NCBI RefSeq assembly: GCF_964186625.1
Contig: NZ_OZ075108.1
Span: forward strand, 62,001 to 126,000
Direction of reading: 5' to 3'
DNA length: 64,000 nucleotides
From: Asticcacaulis sp. MM231
Lineage (GTDB): Bacteria > Pseudomonadota > Alphaproteobacteria > Caulobacterales > Caulobacteraceae
Shown: piece by piece, positions 28,834 to 37,745 of the stretch
Numbering within the stretch: the first letter of the stretch is position 1
Layout of the letters: each line of letters begins with the position of its first letter
Program-made: the position numbers and the translations under genes
The notes under the pieces: model-generated
Told to the model about the DNA's origin: nothing
What the model saw: only the letters and a program-made list of their open reading frames with translations
Database searches by the model: none

Positions 28834-29468
28834 ACAGCCGCTTTCAGCGCGTCGATATCTGCACCTTCTATGGCGGTAAGACTGGCTTCGATTTTCTCGA
28901 TCGGCCAGTCCCACCATTTTATTTCCAATAAATCAGAAATAATCTCATCTGAAAAGCGCTGACGGATGACCTGCGCCGGATTGCCGCCCACAATAGTGTA
29001 GGGCGCGACGTCCTTTGTCACCACCGCGCCGGAGGCAATGATGGCGCCAGAACCAATGGTGACGCCCGGCATGATCGTGGCGCCATGACCGATCCAGACA
29101 TCATGCCCGACCTCCGTATCGCGGAACGGAAGGTCGATATAGCCCATCATGGTTTCGGGCCTGAACACCTTGAACGGATAGGTCGAAAACCCGCCCATCG
29201 GATGATTGGCCGATGAGGTGATGAAGGTCGTGCCATGGGCAAACTGGCAGAACTTGCCAATCGTGAGTTTCTCCTTGCTGATCGGGAAGAGATAGGGTGC
29301 CAGGGTCTGCGCCCAGTTGGCCTGTGGCAAGGCATTCGACGCATAGGAATAGGCCCCGACCGAGATGCGCGGATGGTCGATGACGTTTTGCAGATAAACC
29401 GTGCTGGTGATCACCGTGCCATTTGGCGCGGTGATCGGGTGGACGGAATCCGCCTTGAGAAGAGACAT
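28830..29468 (-). CDS. CatB-related O-acetyltransferase (hexapeptide repeat)
   Basis: A left-handed beta-helix acetyltransferase of the xenobiotic (Vat/CatB) class. [20 protein letters not shown] carries the active-site region. The hexapeptide repeats [20 protein letters not shown] and [20 protein letters not shown] lead to [10 protein letters not shown], the usual C-terminal CoA-binding end. The 212-aa size is typical. Family members acetylate chloramphenicol or streptogramins, but many environmental homologues act on sugars, so resistance should not be assumed. The gene precedes (5' to) nothing in an obvious operon and follows the 167-aa gene closely (19 bases). Confidence 0.88.
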   Translation of the reverse strand: MSLLKADSVHPITAPNGTVITSTVYLQNVIDHPRISVGAYSYASNALPQANWAQTLAPYLFPISKEKLTIGKFCQFAHGTTFITSSANHPMGGFSTYPFKVFRPETMMGYIDLPFRDTEVGHDVWIGHGATIMPGVTIGSGAIIASGAVVTKDVAPYTIVGGNPAQVIRQRFSDEIISDLLEIKWWDWPIEKIEASLTAIEGADIDALKAAV

Positions 29469-29487
29469 GGGATAACCTTTTTTGAGA

Positions 29488-29991
29488 TCAGAACTTCGCC
29501 GTCAGGCGACGTGACAGGCGGGCCTTGATGCGCGCCAAAGCCTCGGTCGAAGCCGGCCGGATGAAATCGTAGCCGATGTCCTTCCAGTCGGGATCGTCCT
29601 TTTCGTAGCCCAGGCGCGGCAGGATTTCGAGCGAAGTCACGAAGGCCTGGTGACGGTAAGGCAACAGGACGCCGCCATGCGCCTGCTGGTGCGCTTTGGC
29701 CGCATCGTAATCGCGGAACCAGTGATTGATCGAATCCTTGAGGCTGGGGGCGGTGAAGATTTCGGAAAAATCGACCTCTTCCGCAGCGCTTTTCAAGGCC
29801 GTCCAGTTGGGGAAGCCGGCTTCCTGCGCGATCACGGTCAGGGCGTGCTTGAGCTGCACACCCTGAGGCGCGTTTTCCAGCCGGCGGAAGCGATCACGCG
29901 CGCTCACATCGTCGGCGCGCACCGCTTTCAGCAGTTTCGCGGCGTCGCGTTTATAGGCATCGAGGGGCTTGAGGTCATGCGTATCAGGCAT
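29488..29991 (-). CDS. conserved hypothetical protein, 167 aa
   Basis: The N-terminal half ([60 protein letters not shown]) matches a region often found ahead of ankyrin-type repeats in proteobacterial proteins. The C-terminal half ([20 protein letters not shown], then [20 protein letters not shown]) is not one I can name. No signal peptide or membrane span is visible. It is probably co-transcribed with the acetyltransferase gene 19 bases downstream. Function unknown. Confidence 0.75.
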   Translation of the reverse strand: MPDTHDLKPLDAYKRDAAKLLKAVRADDVSARDRFRRLENAPQGVQLKHALTVIAQEAGFPNWTALKSAAEEVDFSEIFTAPSLKDSINHWFRDYDAAKAHQQAHGGVLLPYRHQAFVTSLEILPRLGYEKDDPDWKDIGYDFIRPASTEALARIKARLSRRLTAKF

Positions 29992-30273
29992 GGGATATCT
30001 CCTTTGTACAAGGCCTTTTCCCCATCCAGAAAAGCCACAAAAGAGCAGATTTTATAACGGCAACCGTGTGCGTGAGGGTGACCGGAGGTCTTTCGCAGGG
30101 CTGAGCCTCACCTCAAGGCTCTGCCTCTCTTTAGCCATTCCGCACAGAAAAGGCAAGATGGACGCGGTGAACCCCGGCTTAACCTCCTGCGTTTGCATTT
30201 TTTTCATCTATGTGGCGTGAAGTTAGCCTAGGGATTTTACGTAACCGCCCCAAGCCACACAGGGTCCAGACCT

Positions 30274-31230
30274 TTGATCAATCTCAAGGACACGCTGCCG
30301 GAACTGAACTATACGCACGAGGCCCGCATACCGGCCGAGGGCGTGGTTCGCAAGGCGCCCGCCTTTCACGATCGCTGGTGGTCGAGCGATGACGGCCTGC
30401 GTCTCTATGCCCGCGATTATCCGGCCGCCCCCGGCCGCGTGCGCCTGCCGGTCATCTGCCTGCATGGCCTGACGCGCAACAGCGCCGATTTCGAGGAGGT
30501 GGCCCCCTCTATCGCCGCGCTCGATCGTCGCGTCATCGTGCCCGATATGCGCGGCCGCGGCCTGTCGGAAAACGATCCCGACGCCATGAACTACCACCTG
30601 TGGACCTACGCCAAGGACGTGCTGGGCCTGTGCGACGCCATGGGGATCGGCCAGGCCATCTTTATCGGCAATTCGATGGGCGGCATGATCACCATGGTGC
30701 TGTCGACCCTGCGTCCCAACCTGGTCAAATCAGCCGTGCTCAACGATATCGGACCTACCGTGGCTCCGAAGGGCCTGGCGCGCATTTCCGCCTTCGCCGC
30801 CCTGCCGCGCAAGGCCATGCGCAACTGGCAGGAGGCCGCCCTTTTTGTCGCTGAACAAAACAAGCTGGCCTTCCCCGGTCATACCCAGGATGACTGGCTG
30901 AAAATGGCCCGCCGCGTCTTCAAAAAGGGCCGCGACGGCTATCTGCACCTCGCCTACGACCCGAGCATCACCGATGCCTTCAAGGGCATGACAGTGGCGC
31001 TCAGCGCCTATGATCTGGCGCCCTGCTATGCCAGTCTGGCCACCGCCCGCAAACTGCTTCTGGTGCGCGGTGCGCTGTCGGATGTGCTTGATGCCGGTGA
31101 GGCACGCAAGATGGCCGGCATGGCGCGTGATTTCACCCGCGTCGATATCGACCATACCGGCCATACCCCGACGCTTAGCGAACCGCAGGCGCGCGCCGCC
31201 CTCACGCGCTTTCTTGAAACTCAGGTCTGA
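30274..31230 (+). CDS. alpha/beta hydrolase
   Basis: A 318-aa alpha/beta-hydrolase fold protein. Visible are the oxyanion strand VICLHGLTRNSADFEEVAPS, DMRGRGLSENDPDAMNYHLW, the nucleophile elbow FIGNSMGGMI (Gly-Asn-Ser-Met-Gly), and the catalytic His in the C-terminal VDIDHTGHTPTLSEP region. No ATG is available at the N-terminus; the TTG at 30274 (then INLKDTLPELNY) is the likely start, with only a weak AGGG upstream. The substrate is unknown. The hsp20 promoter lies in its last codons. Confidence 0.85.
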   Translation: MINLKDTLPELNYTHEARIPAEGVVRKAPAFHDRWWSSDDGLRLYARDYPAAPGRVRLPVICLHGLTRNSADFEEVAPSIAALDRRVIVPDMRGRGLSENDPDAMNYHLWTYAKDVLGLCDAMGIGQAIFIGNSMGGMITMVLSTLRPNLVKSAVLNDIGPTVAPKGLARISAFAALPRKAMRNWQEAALFVAEQNKLAFPGHTQDDWLKMARRVFKKGRDGYLHLAYDPSITDAFKGMTVALSAYDLAPCYASLATARKLLLVRGALSDVLDAGEARKMAGMARDFTRVDIDHTGHTPTLSEPQARAALTRFLETQV

Positions 31231-31240
31231 CGCCCTATAT
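31213..31240 (+). promoter_or_regulatory. sigma-32-type heat-shock promoter of hsp20
   Basis: CTTGAAA (31213-31219), 13 bases, then CCCTATAT (31233-31240). This is close to the RpoH consensus CTTGAAA-N11-16-CCCCATNT and lies 27 bases from the hsp20 ATG. It starts inside the final codons of the upstream hydrolase gene. Confidence 0.6.
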
Positions 31241-31266
31241 CCTGCGCATGACTGGAAAGGGCTGAT

Positions 31267-31686
31267 ATGACGCGGACTATGGTTTTTGACAGCCCCTACC
31301 TGTTGGGCTTCGATGATATGCGCCTGCTGATCGAGCGCATCGGCCGCAGCCATGACAACTATCCTCCCTACAATGTCGAATCCTTGAGCGCAGATCATTT
31401 CCGCATCAGCATCGCCGTCGCGGGTTTTACAGCCGAACACTTACGCATCGAGGTGAAGGGTGCGCACCTGACGGTTTCGGCGACCCGCGATCGCACCGGC
31501 GAGACCGATACGCGCGATTATCTGCATCGCGGCATCGCGCTCAGGAGCTTTAACCGCGCGTTTGTGCTGAGTGATGGGCTGGAGGTCAGCAAGGCCAGCC
31601 TGGCCTACGGGCTTCTGCATATCGATCTTCACCGCCCCAAGGCCAGCGAAGAGATCAAGCTTATACCGATTGAGGTTGTGGGTTAA
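31267..31686 (+). CDS. small heat-shock protein, Hsp20/IbpA family
   Basis: Small heat-shock proteins hold unfolded clients for DnaK/ClpB. The 139-aa product has the alpha-crystallin domain: NYPPYNVESLSADHFRISIA opens it, GFTAEHLRIEVKGAHLTVSA is the beta-sheet core, and LHRGIALRSFNRAFVLSDGL follows, with AYGLLHIDL as the final strand. The usual IxI tail reads IKLIPI. GAAAGGG before the ATG at 31267 serves as the ribosome-binding site. A heat-shock promoter precedes it, so it should be part of the RpoH regulon together with dnaK. Confidence 0.93.
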   Translation: MTRTMVFDSPYLLGFDDMRLLIERIGRSHDNYPPYNVESLSADHFRISIAVAGFTAEHLRIEVKGAHLTVSATRDRTGETDTRDYLHRGIALRSFNRAFVLSDGLEVSKASLAYGLLHIDLHRPKASEEIKLIPIEVVG

Positions 31687-31762
31687 TTCCAAAATTCATA
31701 CCTTTGAATTTTGGCAACGCCCGCCGCCGCCGTTGCGGCGTATCCCTTACGAAAGAGGCTTG

Positions 31763-31787
31763 ATCCTATTTGCGCAGCAAATAGGAT
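31763..31787 (-). terminator. hairpin at the end of ptsN
   Basis: ATCCTATTTGC-gca-GCAAATAGGAT has perfect 11-bp arms, touching the ptsN stop codon and lying between convergent genes. It lacks a clear U-run on the ptsN side. Confidence 0.5.
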
Positions 31788-32251
31788 TAAGCCGCGTTTG
31801 AATCCGCGATGCCGGTAAGCAGGGCATAGAGGGCGTCCGGCTTGTCGGTCTTGCGCAGTTGTTCGCGCAGATCCTTCTGACGCAGCACGCGCGAGACCTT
31901 GGCCAGGGCGCGCAAATGCTCGGTACCGGCGTTTTCCGGCGCCAGCAGGGCGAAGATCAGGTCAACCGGCATGTCGTCTATCGAATCGTAATCGACCGGG
32001 GTTTCCAGACGCACGAAGATGCCGTGCATACGGTCAAGCCCCTTGAGCGCGGCATGCGGCACGGCTACGCCGAGGCCCACACCGGTCGAGCCCAGCTTTT
32101 CACGTTCCAGCAAAGCCTGATGCACCTCAGCCGAATCGAGACCCAACTGGCGCGCCGCAATATCGGCCACCATTTGCAGACCCTGACGCTTGGAATTGAC
32201 GCTGACATTGCCGAGGATGGCGTGTCTGTCCAGCAGGCTCGTTAGAAACAT
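31787..32251 (-). CDS. ptsN: PTS-Ntr enzyme IIA (PtsN)
   Basis: PtsN is the phosphocarrier IIA of the nitrogen-related phosphotransferase system; it adjusts potassium, carbon and nitrogen responses rather than sugar uptake. The 154-aa product shows the phosphorylation site LGVAVPHAALKGLDR with the conserved His, and the family sequence VDLIFALLAPENAGTEHLRA. The start MFLTSLLDRHAILGNVSVNS is conserved. It lies last in the lptC-lptA-lptB-rpoN-hpf-ptsN series, the order known in many proteobacteria. It probably shares transcription with hpf. Confidence 0.95.
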   Translation of the reverse strand: MFLTSLLDRHAILGNVSVNSKRQGLQMVADIAARQLGLDSAEVHQALLEREKLGSTGVGLGVAVPHAALKGLDRMHGIFVRLETPVDYDSIDDMPVDLIFALLAPENAGTEHLRALAKVSRVLRQKDLREQLRKTDKPDALYALLTGIADSNAA

Positions 32252-32389
32252 TGTATATCCATGGTCAGATCAGACAGGTGCCAACGTGCGGAAGGGCTGC
32301 AACAACGACCAGATCGCAGTCGCAGCCCTGCCATAGAGGGATGGATCGACAAGGTCAAGCCACCCCTCACGCACCAAGGGTTGAGCCGT

Positions 32390-33001
32390 CTACTGAGTCA
32401 TGGTCTTCGGGGCAGTACGTTGCGGATCAATCCAGCCAATATTGCCATCAGGGCGGCGATAGATGACCGACAGGCCACCATGGGCGGCGTTACGGAACAT
32501 GATCGCCGGATAGTTGGACAACTCCATCTCGGCCACGGCGATCGAAACCGTCATGGTGCGGAGCGATTGCTCGGTTTCGGCAATGATCATCGAGTGCGGT
32601 GGCGAGGTGTGATCCATGCCGTCATCGATTTCGTCGGCGTCATCCTCGATATCGAAGGCGCGCAGGACCGTGACATTGGCCGTTTCTTCCTTGGCCGGCG
32701 TACCGTTATGATGCTGTTTCAGGCGCTGCTTGTAGCGTCGCACGCGCTTTTCCATGGTGTCGAGCGTACCGTCGAAGGCCGAATGGGCGTCGCCGCCAAA
32801 ACCGTGCGAGATCAGGGTCTGACCCGAGGCCAGCCTGACCCAGCAATCCGCCTTGAACAAGTGACCCTGCTTGGAGATGGTCACTTCGGCGTCGCCGCCG
32901 CGTTCAAAATATTTGGCGATGCCTGACGTAAGTTCGGTTTCAATGCGCTCGCGCAAGGCGTCACCGACCTCGACCTGTTTTCCACTGACTTGAATTTGCA
33001 T
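32390..33001 (-). CDS. hpf: ribosome hibernation-promoting factor, long form (HPF/RaiA)
   Basis: Long HPF binds 30S subunits and dimerises idle ribosomes. The 203-aa product has the N-terminal S30AE domain (MQIQVSGKQVEVGDALRERI ... TELTSGIAKYF) and the C-terminal dimerisation domain (MTVSIAVAEMELSNYPAIMF, NAAHGGLSVIYRRPDGNIGW). The open frame extends upstream, but MQIQVSGK at 33001 matches the family. It lies between rpoN and ptsN. In relatives it is linked to stationary phase; no promoter could be placed here. Confidence 0.95.
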   Translation of the reverse strand: MQIQVSGKQVEVGDALRERIETELTSGIAKYFERGGDAEVTISKQGHLFKADCWVRLASGQTLISHGFGGDAHSAFDGTLDTMEKRVRRYKQRLKQHHNGTPAKEETANVTVLRAFDIEDDADEIDDGMDHTSPPHSMIIAETEQSLRTMTVSIAVAEMELSNYPAIMFRNAAHGGLSVIYRRPDGNIGWIDPQRTAPKTMTQ

Positions 33002-33250
33002 AGCGATATGTCGCTCCGTTCTTAAAACAACAAGAACTTCGTCGCCGGCCAAAGACGAATGTTGAGCGGCCGGCGGCAATGGGCACCCAGGGCGTATCCC
33101 TGCGGGTACGGCTCGTACTGTACGCCTCTTGCGCCTGATGGGAAGTCAAGAAATCGTGTAGGAGGTGCGACAGAAAAGCACCCCATTCACCTTGTTTTTT
33201 ATCAGTTTAATCACGGGGCAGGCGCAGACTGCCGCACACCGGAAAGTGCG

Positions 33251-34771
33251 TTAGCGGCTTTGACGCTTGCGCTCGACCGAAGACGGGATGCGCAAGGCTT
33301 CGCGATATTTCGCCACGGTGCGGCGGGCGATATCGACACCCGCTTCTTTCAGAATTTCGACAATGCGGTCGTCCGACAGGATCTCGCCGGAGTTTTTCTC
33401 GCCGTCGATAAGGGTCTTGATCTTGTGACGCACCAATTCCGCCGAATGGGCCGAGGTGCCGTCATTCGAGGCGATGGATGAGGTGAAGAAGAACTTCAGT
33501 TCGAAGACGCCGCGCGGCGTGGCGACATACTTGTTGGAGGTGACGCGCGATACGGTCAATTCGTGCATCCCCACGGCGTCGGCCACGGTTTTCAAATTGA
33601 GCGGGCGCAGATATTCGACGCCATAGACGAAGAAGGCGTCCTGCTGGCGGACGATCTCGGCCGATACCTTGAGGATGGTGCGGGCGCGCTGATCCAGGCT
33701 CTTGATCAGCCAGTTGGCCTGGCTCAAACACTCGTTGAGATAGGATTTCTCGGATTCGGAGCGCGCCGCCGTCGCCACCTTGGTGTGGTATTTCTGATCG
33801 ACCAGAACGCGCGGCAGGGTGTCGGAATTGAGATCGATGCGCCAGCCGCCATTGGCATCAGCGCGCACGAAAACATCGGGCACCACGGTCTGCGACGGCT
33901 CGGCGCCATAGGCGGAGCCGGGGCGCGGATTGAGCGATTTCAGCTCGGCAATCATCTCGCTCAGGTCTTCTTCATCGACACCGCACACCTTGCGCAGGGC
34001 GCTGAGATCGCGGCGGGCGAGAAGCTCAAGATTATCGATCAGGGCCTGCATGGCCGGATCGAAGCGGTTGCGCTCGACCAGTTGCAGTTTCAGGCATTCC
34101 GGCACGCTGGTGGCCATGATGCCGGTCGGCTCAAACCCCTGGCAGGTGCCAAGCACCTTCTCGACCAGGGCCAGCTCGCAGCCCAGGCGATCAGCGATCT
34201 CGGTCAGGGGCACGCGCATATAGCCGGCCTCATCGACGGCATCGATCAGGATCTGGGCGATCGCCATTTCCGACGCGCTGAAATGCGCGATCAGGGCCTG
34301 GTCGGTCAGGTGTTCGGTCAGGGTTTTTTCGCGCGTCAGGGCGCGTTCCATATCTTCGTCGCCATCGAAGCCCGTGCCGCCCGTGCCCGCCTTGGACCAG
34401 TCGACCACCGGGCCTTCGTTGGAGTCGGAGACAACCAATTCGCGCTCGCGCACCACCGGCTCATCATCGCCATAAACATCGGAAGACGAGGCATCGAGAT
34501 CGGAATTGGCGGCGATGGTATCGCGGTCACTCAGTTCCAGTTCGCGTGATTCGCCGCTGTCGCTGGTCTCTGCCGGCGCATCTAAGTCGTTGGCGTCACC
34601 GACCGGATCGGCGTCATCGCGCTGCAGGAGCGGATTGCGTTCCAGTTCGGTCTCGATCACCGCCTCAAGCTCAAGATTCGACAGTTGCAGCAGCTTGATA
34701 GCCTGCTGCAACTGAGGGGTGATCACTAACCCCTGTCCCTGCTTGAGTTCTAATCTTTGACCGAGCGCCAT
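33251..34771 (-). CDS. rpoN: RNA polymerase sigma-54 factor
   Basis: Sigma-54 directs RNA polymerase to -24/-12 promoters and needs enhancer-binding ATPases. The 506-aa product has the Gln/Leu-rich region I (LELKQGQGLVITPQLQQAIK, LLQLSNLELEAVIETELERN), an acidic region II, the core-binding domain, and the RpoN box ARRTVAKYREALRIPSS near the C-terminus. In Caulobacterales it serves flagellum, stalk and nitrogen genes. The start MALGQRLELKQ is conserved. It follows lptB as expected. Confidence 0.97.
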   Translation of the reverse strand: MALGQRLELKQGQGLVITPQLQQAIKLLQLSNLELEAVIETELERNPLLQRDDADPVGDANDLDAPAETSDSGESRELELSDRDTIAANSDLDASSSDVYGDDEPVVRERELVVSDSNEGPVVDWSKAGTGGTGFDGDEDMERALTREKTLTEHLTDQALIAHFSASEMAIAQILIDAVDEAGYMRVPLTEIADRLGCELALVEKVLGTCQGFEPTGIMATSVPECLKLQLVERNRFDPAMQALIDNLELLARRDLSALRKVCGVDEEDLSEMIAELKSLNPRPGSAYGAEPSQTVVPDVFVRADANGGWRIDLNSDTLPRVLVDQKYHTKVATAARSESEKSYLNECLSQANWLIKSLDQRARTILKVSAEIVRQQDAFFVYGVEYLRPLNLKTVADAVGMHELTVSRVTSNKYVATPRGVFELKFFFTSSIASNDGTSAHSAELVRHKIKTLIDGEKNSGEILSDDRIVEILKEAGVDIARRTVAKYREALRIPSSVERKRQSR

Positions 34772-34982
34772 TTCAGACCTTCAAGCGCAATCCGATAAAG
34801 TGGTTGCCACTTTTCAGGTGTATTGCGCGCCAAACGAAAAACATGTTCGCGTCATACTGAGCGAAAAACGTCTATATTTCTTTAGCTCCCGTCATTTTTT
34901 GCGGAAACCGTACGAAAATAATGTCTGGCATTATTGCGTTAACAATTCCTGTCGAAACGTTAACATTAACGGGTCAAGGCCG

Positions 34983-35753
34983 TTAAGTATTAAAAAACTC
35001 GCCGAGATAGACGCGCTTCACTTCCGGATCGTGGGTGATCTGGTCGGCCGTGCCTTCGAAAAGCACCTCGCCGGAGTGGATGATCGAGGCGCGATCGACA
35101 AGATCGAGCGTTTCGCGGACATTGTGATCGGTGATCAGAATGCCGATGCCGCGGCTCTTGAGGTACATGACCACTTCGCGGATATCAGAGATCGCCAGCG
35201 GATCAATACCGGCGAAAGGTTCATCGAGCAGCATGAAGGAGGGCTTGCCGGCCAGCGCACGGGCGATTTCGACGCGGCGACGCTCACCCCCTGACAGGGC
35301 GGTTGCCGGCGAATGGCGGATATGGGTGATGCGCAGTTCTTCGAGCAGGCGCGTCGTTTCTTCGCGCACCAGCGCCGGGTTCTTTTCATTTAGTTCGAGC
35401 ACGGCCAGGATGTTCTGCTCCACCGACATGCCGCGGAAGATCGAGGCTTCCTGCGGCAGATAGCCCAGCCCCATGCGGGCGCGCTGATACATCGGCTGGT
35501 GGGTGATATCCTGACCATCGAGCTTGATCGTGCCATAATCGGCTTCGATCAGGCCAGTGATCATATAGAAGCAGGTGGTCTTGCCGGCGCCGTTGGGCCC
35601 CAGAAGCCCGACAACCTCGCCACGGCCGAGCTTCAGGCTCACACTCTTGACGACGGCGCGTTCCTTGTAGGTCTTGCCGATGCCGTCCACGACGATACCT
35701 TCGGTAAGGTCAGCCTTGACCGGAGACGGATGAAGCTCTTCAATACGGTTCAT
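34983..35753 (-). CDS. lptB: LPS export ABC transporter ATP-binding protein LptB
   Basis: LptB powers extraction of lipopolysaccharide from the inner membrane with LptF/G. The 256-aa product has Walker A GLLGPNGAGKTT, the Q-loop, signature ALSGGERRRVEIARALA and Walker B SFMLLDEPFAGIDPLAISDI, followed by the H-loop in LITDHNVRETLDL. The sequence NVRETL and the neighbours lptA and rpoN single out LptB among ABC ATPases. It starts nine bases after lptA on the same strand. Confidence 0.96.
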   Translation of the reverse strand: MNRIEELHPSPVKADLTEGIVVDGIGKTYKERAVVKSVSLKLGRGEVVGLLGPNGAGKTTCFYMITGLIEADYGTIKLDGQDITHQPMYQRARMGLGYLPQEASIFRGMSVEQNILAVLELNEKNPALVREETTRLLEELRITHIRHSPATALSGGERRRVEIARALAGKPSFMLLDEPFAGIDPLAISDIREVVMYLKSRGIGILITDHNVRETLDLVDRASIIHSGEVLFEGTADQITHDPEVKRVYLGEFFNT

Positions 35754-35761
35754 TGAATGGT

Positions 35762-36271
35762 CTACTGTGCCGGTTTTTTATCGGGATAGATGATCGCCTT
35801 GACGCGGCCATTGCCGTTGTCGAAATTGGTCACCTTGTTGGTGACCTGATAGACCAGACGGCTGCCGGTCATGACATTCTGCTTTTGCGTCAGGATAACC
35901 TGGCCAGTGAAGATCAGATTATCGGAGGTCTTGGTGTAGACCGCCTGATCGCTTTTGATGGTGTTTTCGATCGTCACGTAATAGACGTTGCCGGTGGCTT
36001 CGATGACCTGAACGGGGCCGAAACCGCTGCCGCCTTCGCCGGGTGCGAAGGTGATGCGAATATTATCAGCGCGCAGGCGGGCGTCGTCCTGCTTGACCTC
36101 GACGCGGCCATTCCACACCTGCGTATGGGTGTTTTCTTCAAGGTGCATGGCGTCGCCGCCAACCATGACAGGACCACCCTGACCGGACACCTGCGCCTGG
36201 ACGGCACCCGACAGGCCAAAACCCAGCCCGACCGCCGCCAGCACCGCCACAACCTTATGCGTCTTCATCAC
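35762..36271 (-). CDS. lptA: LPS transport periplasmic protein LptA (OstA-like)
   Basis: LptA forms the beta-jellyroll bridge that carries LPS across the periplasm. The 169-aa product has a signal peptide (MMKTHKVVAVLAAVGLGFGL..GAVQA) and an OstA domain: MHLEENTHTQVWNGRVEVKQ, DDARLRADNIRITFA, and QVIEATGNVYYVT. It sits between lptC and lptB. The C-terminus is short and basic. Either of the two first Met codons could start it. Confidence 0.93.
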   Translation of the reverse strand: MMKTHKVVAVLAAVGLGFGLSGAVQAQVSGQGGPVMVGGDAMHLEENTHTQVWNGRVEVKQDDARLRADNIRITFAPGEGGSGFGPVQVIEATGNVYYVTIENTIKSDQAVYTKTSDNLIFTGQVILTQKQNVMTGSRLVYQVTNKVTNFDNGNGRVKAIIYPDKKPAQ

Positions 36272-36324
36272 GTCGTCATCCCTTAGAGAGCCCTTCGCGC
36301 CGGATTGCGGCGAAAAACCTTTGA

Positions 36325-37017
36325 TTACTGTATCTGCGCCCAGACCTTGGTCTCGCCCTTACCCTTGAAATCAACGACACGTCCGTCATTGGAAATGATA
36401 AAGGATTCTCCCTCTATATGACCCACCGAACCCGTTCCTTCAACGTGTTTGTCGCCATAGACGGTCGAATTCTCCAGATTGACAATGGCCTGCTCGGTCT
36501 TGACCACGAAATCCGATCCACCGGCCTCCATGACCACATGACCATTCAGGGTGAAGGTGTTGTTGGTCTGGTCATAAACGCCATTGGCCGCCGAAATGCG
36601 CGTCGGGCGTTCGTTATCGCCGTTCTTGAATTCCATATACGGCGCTTTAAGCTGGATCGTGGTCGCGTTTTGCGACTTGCGGATTGCCTCCAGGCCACTG
36701 ATGGTAAAGTGGTCGCCGCTGGAGCCCTGACCATAATAGCGCGGATTGGTCATGCGCACTTCGCTGGTGGCGGCGCTATAGACGTTCATCGAATTGATAA
36801 TGGTCTGGGCCGCGATCCAGCCGACATTGAGCAGGCCCAGCAGGATAATCGAACCCGGCAAGGCTTTGCGCAGGAAGGCGATCATGCGCGAGCGGCGGCG
36901 CACGGCCGCAACCTGTTGCGCCAGACGCACCTGACGCTCGGCCTTTTCGACCTGTAAGTCGATCGGCGCCGCATTACCCAAAGGCTGCAGCGGTTCGTGG
37001 AGGTCCGTCAGGGTCAT
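36325..37017 (-). CDS. lptC: LPS export protein LptC
   Basis: LptC anchors the LptA bridge to the LptBFG transporter. The 230-aa product has a cytoplasmic basic N-terminus (RQVRLAQQVAAVRRRSRMIA), one membrane span (about residues 50-70, PGSIILLGLLNVGWIAAQTI), and a periplasmic jellyroll with MTNPRYYGQGSSGDHFTISG and FTLNGHVVMEAGGSDFVVKT. It precedes lptA by 53 bases, so the two are probably co-transcribed. The N-terminus is longer than in E. coli, as is common in alphaproteobacteria. Confidence 0.9.
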   Translation of the reverse strand: MTLTDLHEPLQPLGNAAPIDLQVEKAERQVRLAQQVAAVRRRSRMIAFLRKALPGSIILLGLLNVGWIAAQTIINSMNVYSAATSEVRMTNPRYYGQGSSGDHFTISGLEAIRKSQNATTIQLKAPYMEFKNGDNERPTRISAANGVYDQTNNTFTLNGHVVMEAGGSDFVVKTEQAIVNLENSTVYGDKHVEGTGSVGHIEGESFIISNDGRVVDFKGKGETKVWAQIQ

Positions 37018-37041
37018 AATTGGCCTGTCAATTGGAGCGGA

Positions 37042-37692
37042 TTATGCCCAGCTATGCGCGAAGATATCGCAATCTTCCCATCCTGCCAAATCCAGTTTGA
37101 CGCGGTGCGGTAAAAAGGCCATCGCCGCCCTGGCCAGATGGTCGCGGCCTTCGCGCGCCAGCATGATATCGAGCTTCTCTTTCAGGGCGTGCAGGTGCAG
37201 CACATCCGAAGCCGCATAGGCCAGTTGTTCGGGCGACAAGGTGCCGGCGCCCCAGTCCGAGCTTTGCTGCGCCTTGGAGAGATCGACAGCCAGCAGTTCG
37301 CGGGTCAGATCCTTCAGGCCATGGCGATCGGTGTAAGTGCGCGCCAGTTTCGAAGCGATCTTGGTGCAGTAGACCGGCGAGGTGGTGACACCCAGGTGCA
37401 GCTCGAACATGCCGATATCGAAGCGGCCGTAATGGAAGAGCTTGAGCACGTTCGGATCGGCCAGCAGCTTCTTGAGGTTCGGACAATCATAGCCGGGGCG
37501 CGCCATGCGCACGACGTGGGCGTGGCCGTCACCGGCGGAAAGCTGGACAACACAGAGCTGGTCGCGGTGGAAACGCAGGCCCATGGTCTCGGAATCGATG
37601 GCGACGGACGCGCCGAGATCAAGACCATCGGGCAGATCGCCTTCGTGATAAAATACGGTCAAAATACATGCCTTTTCGCTGGAGCTGTTCAC
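37042..37692 (-). CDS. ribonuclease D-like 3'-5' exonuclease
   Basis: A short DEDD-family exonuclease (216 aa), equivalent to the catalytic domain of RNase D without the HRDC domains. The DEDD residues lie in SVAIDSETMGLRFHRDQLCV, in the KLFHYGRFDIGMFELHL segment and in LAYAASDVLHLHALKEKL (the Tyr-x-x-x-Asp motif). The GTG at 37692 has AAAGGGG upstream. A TTG at 37662, also with AAGG, would give a start TVFYHEGDLP that fits homologues well. It is placed just upstream of lptC, a common alphaproteobacterial arrangement. Confidence 0.9.
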   Translation of the reverse strand: MNSSSEKACILTVFYHEGDLPDGLDLGASVAIDSETMGLRFHRDQLCVVQLSAGDGHAHVVRMARPGYDCPNLKKLLADPNVLKLFHYGRFDIGMFELHLGVTTSPVYCTKIASKLARTYTDRHGLKDLTRELLAVDLSKAQQSSDWGAGTLSPEQLAYAASDVLHLHALKEKLDIMLAREGRDHLARAAMAFLPHRVKLDLAGWEDCDIFAHSWA

Positions 37693-37745
37693 AATGCCCC
37701 TTTGGGATTTGGCCTAATCCCAAACGCCGAAAAGGTCAATTGCTC

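Noticed and set aside
28830..29468. Acetyltransferase as an antibiotic-resistance gene
   Set aside because: Fold and motifs fit the CatB class, but environmental homologues often act on other substrates and there is no resistance context.
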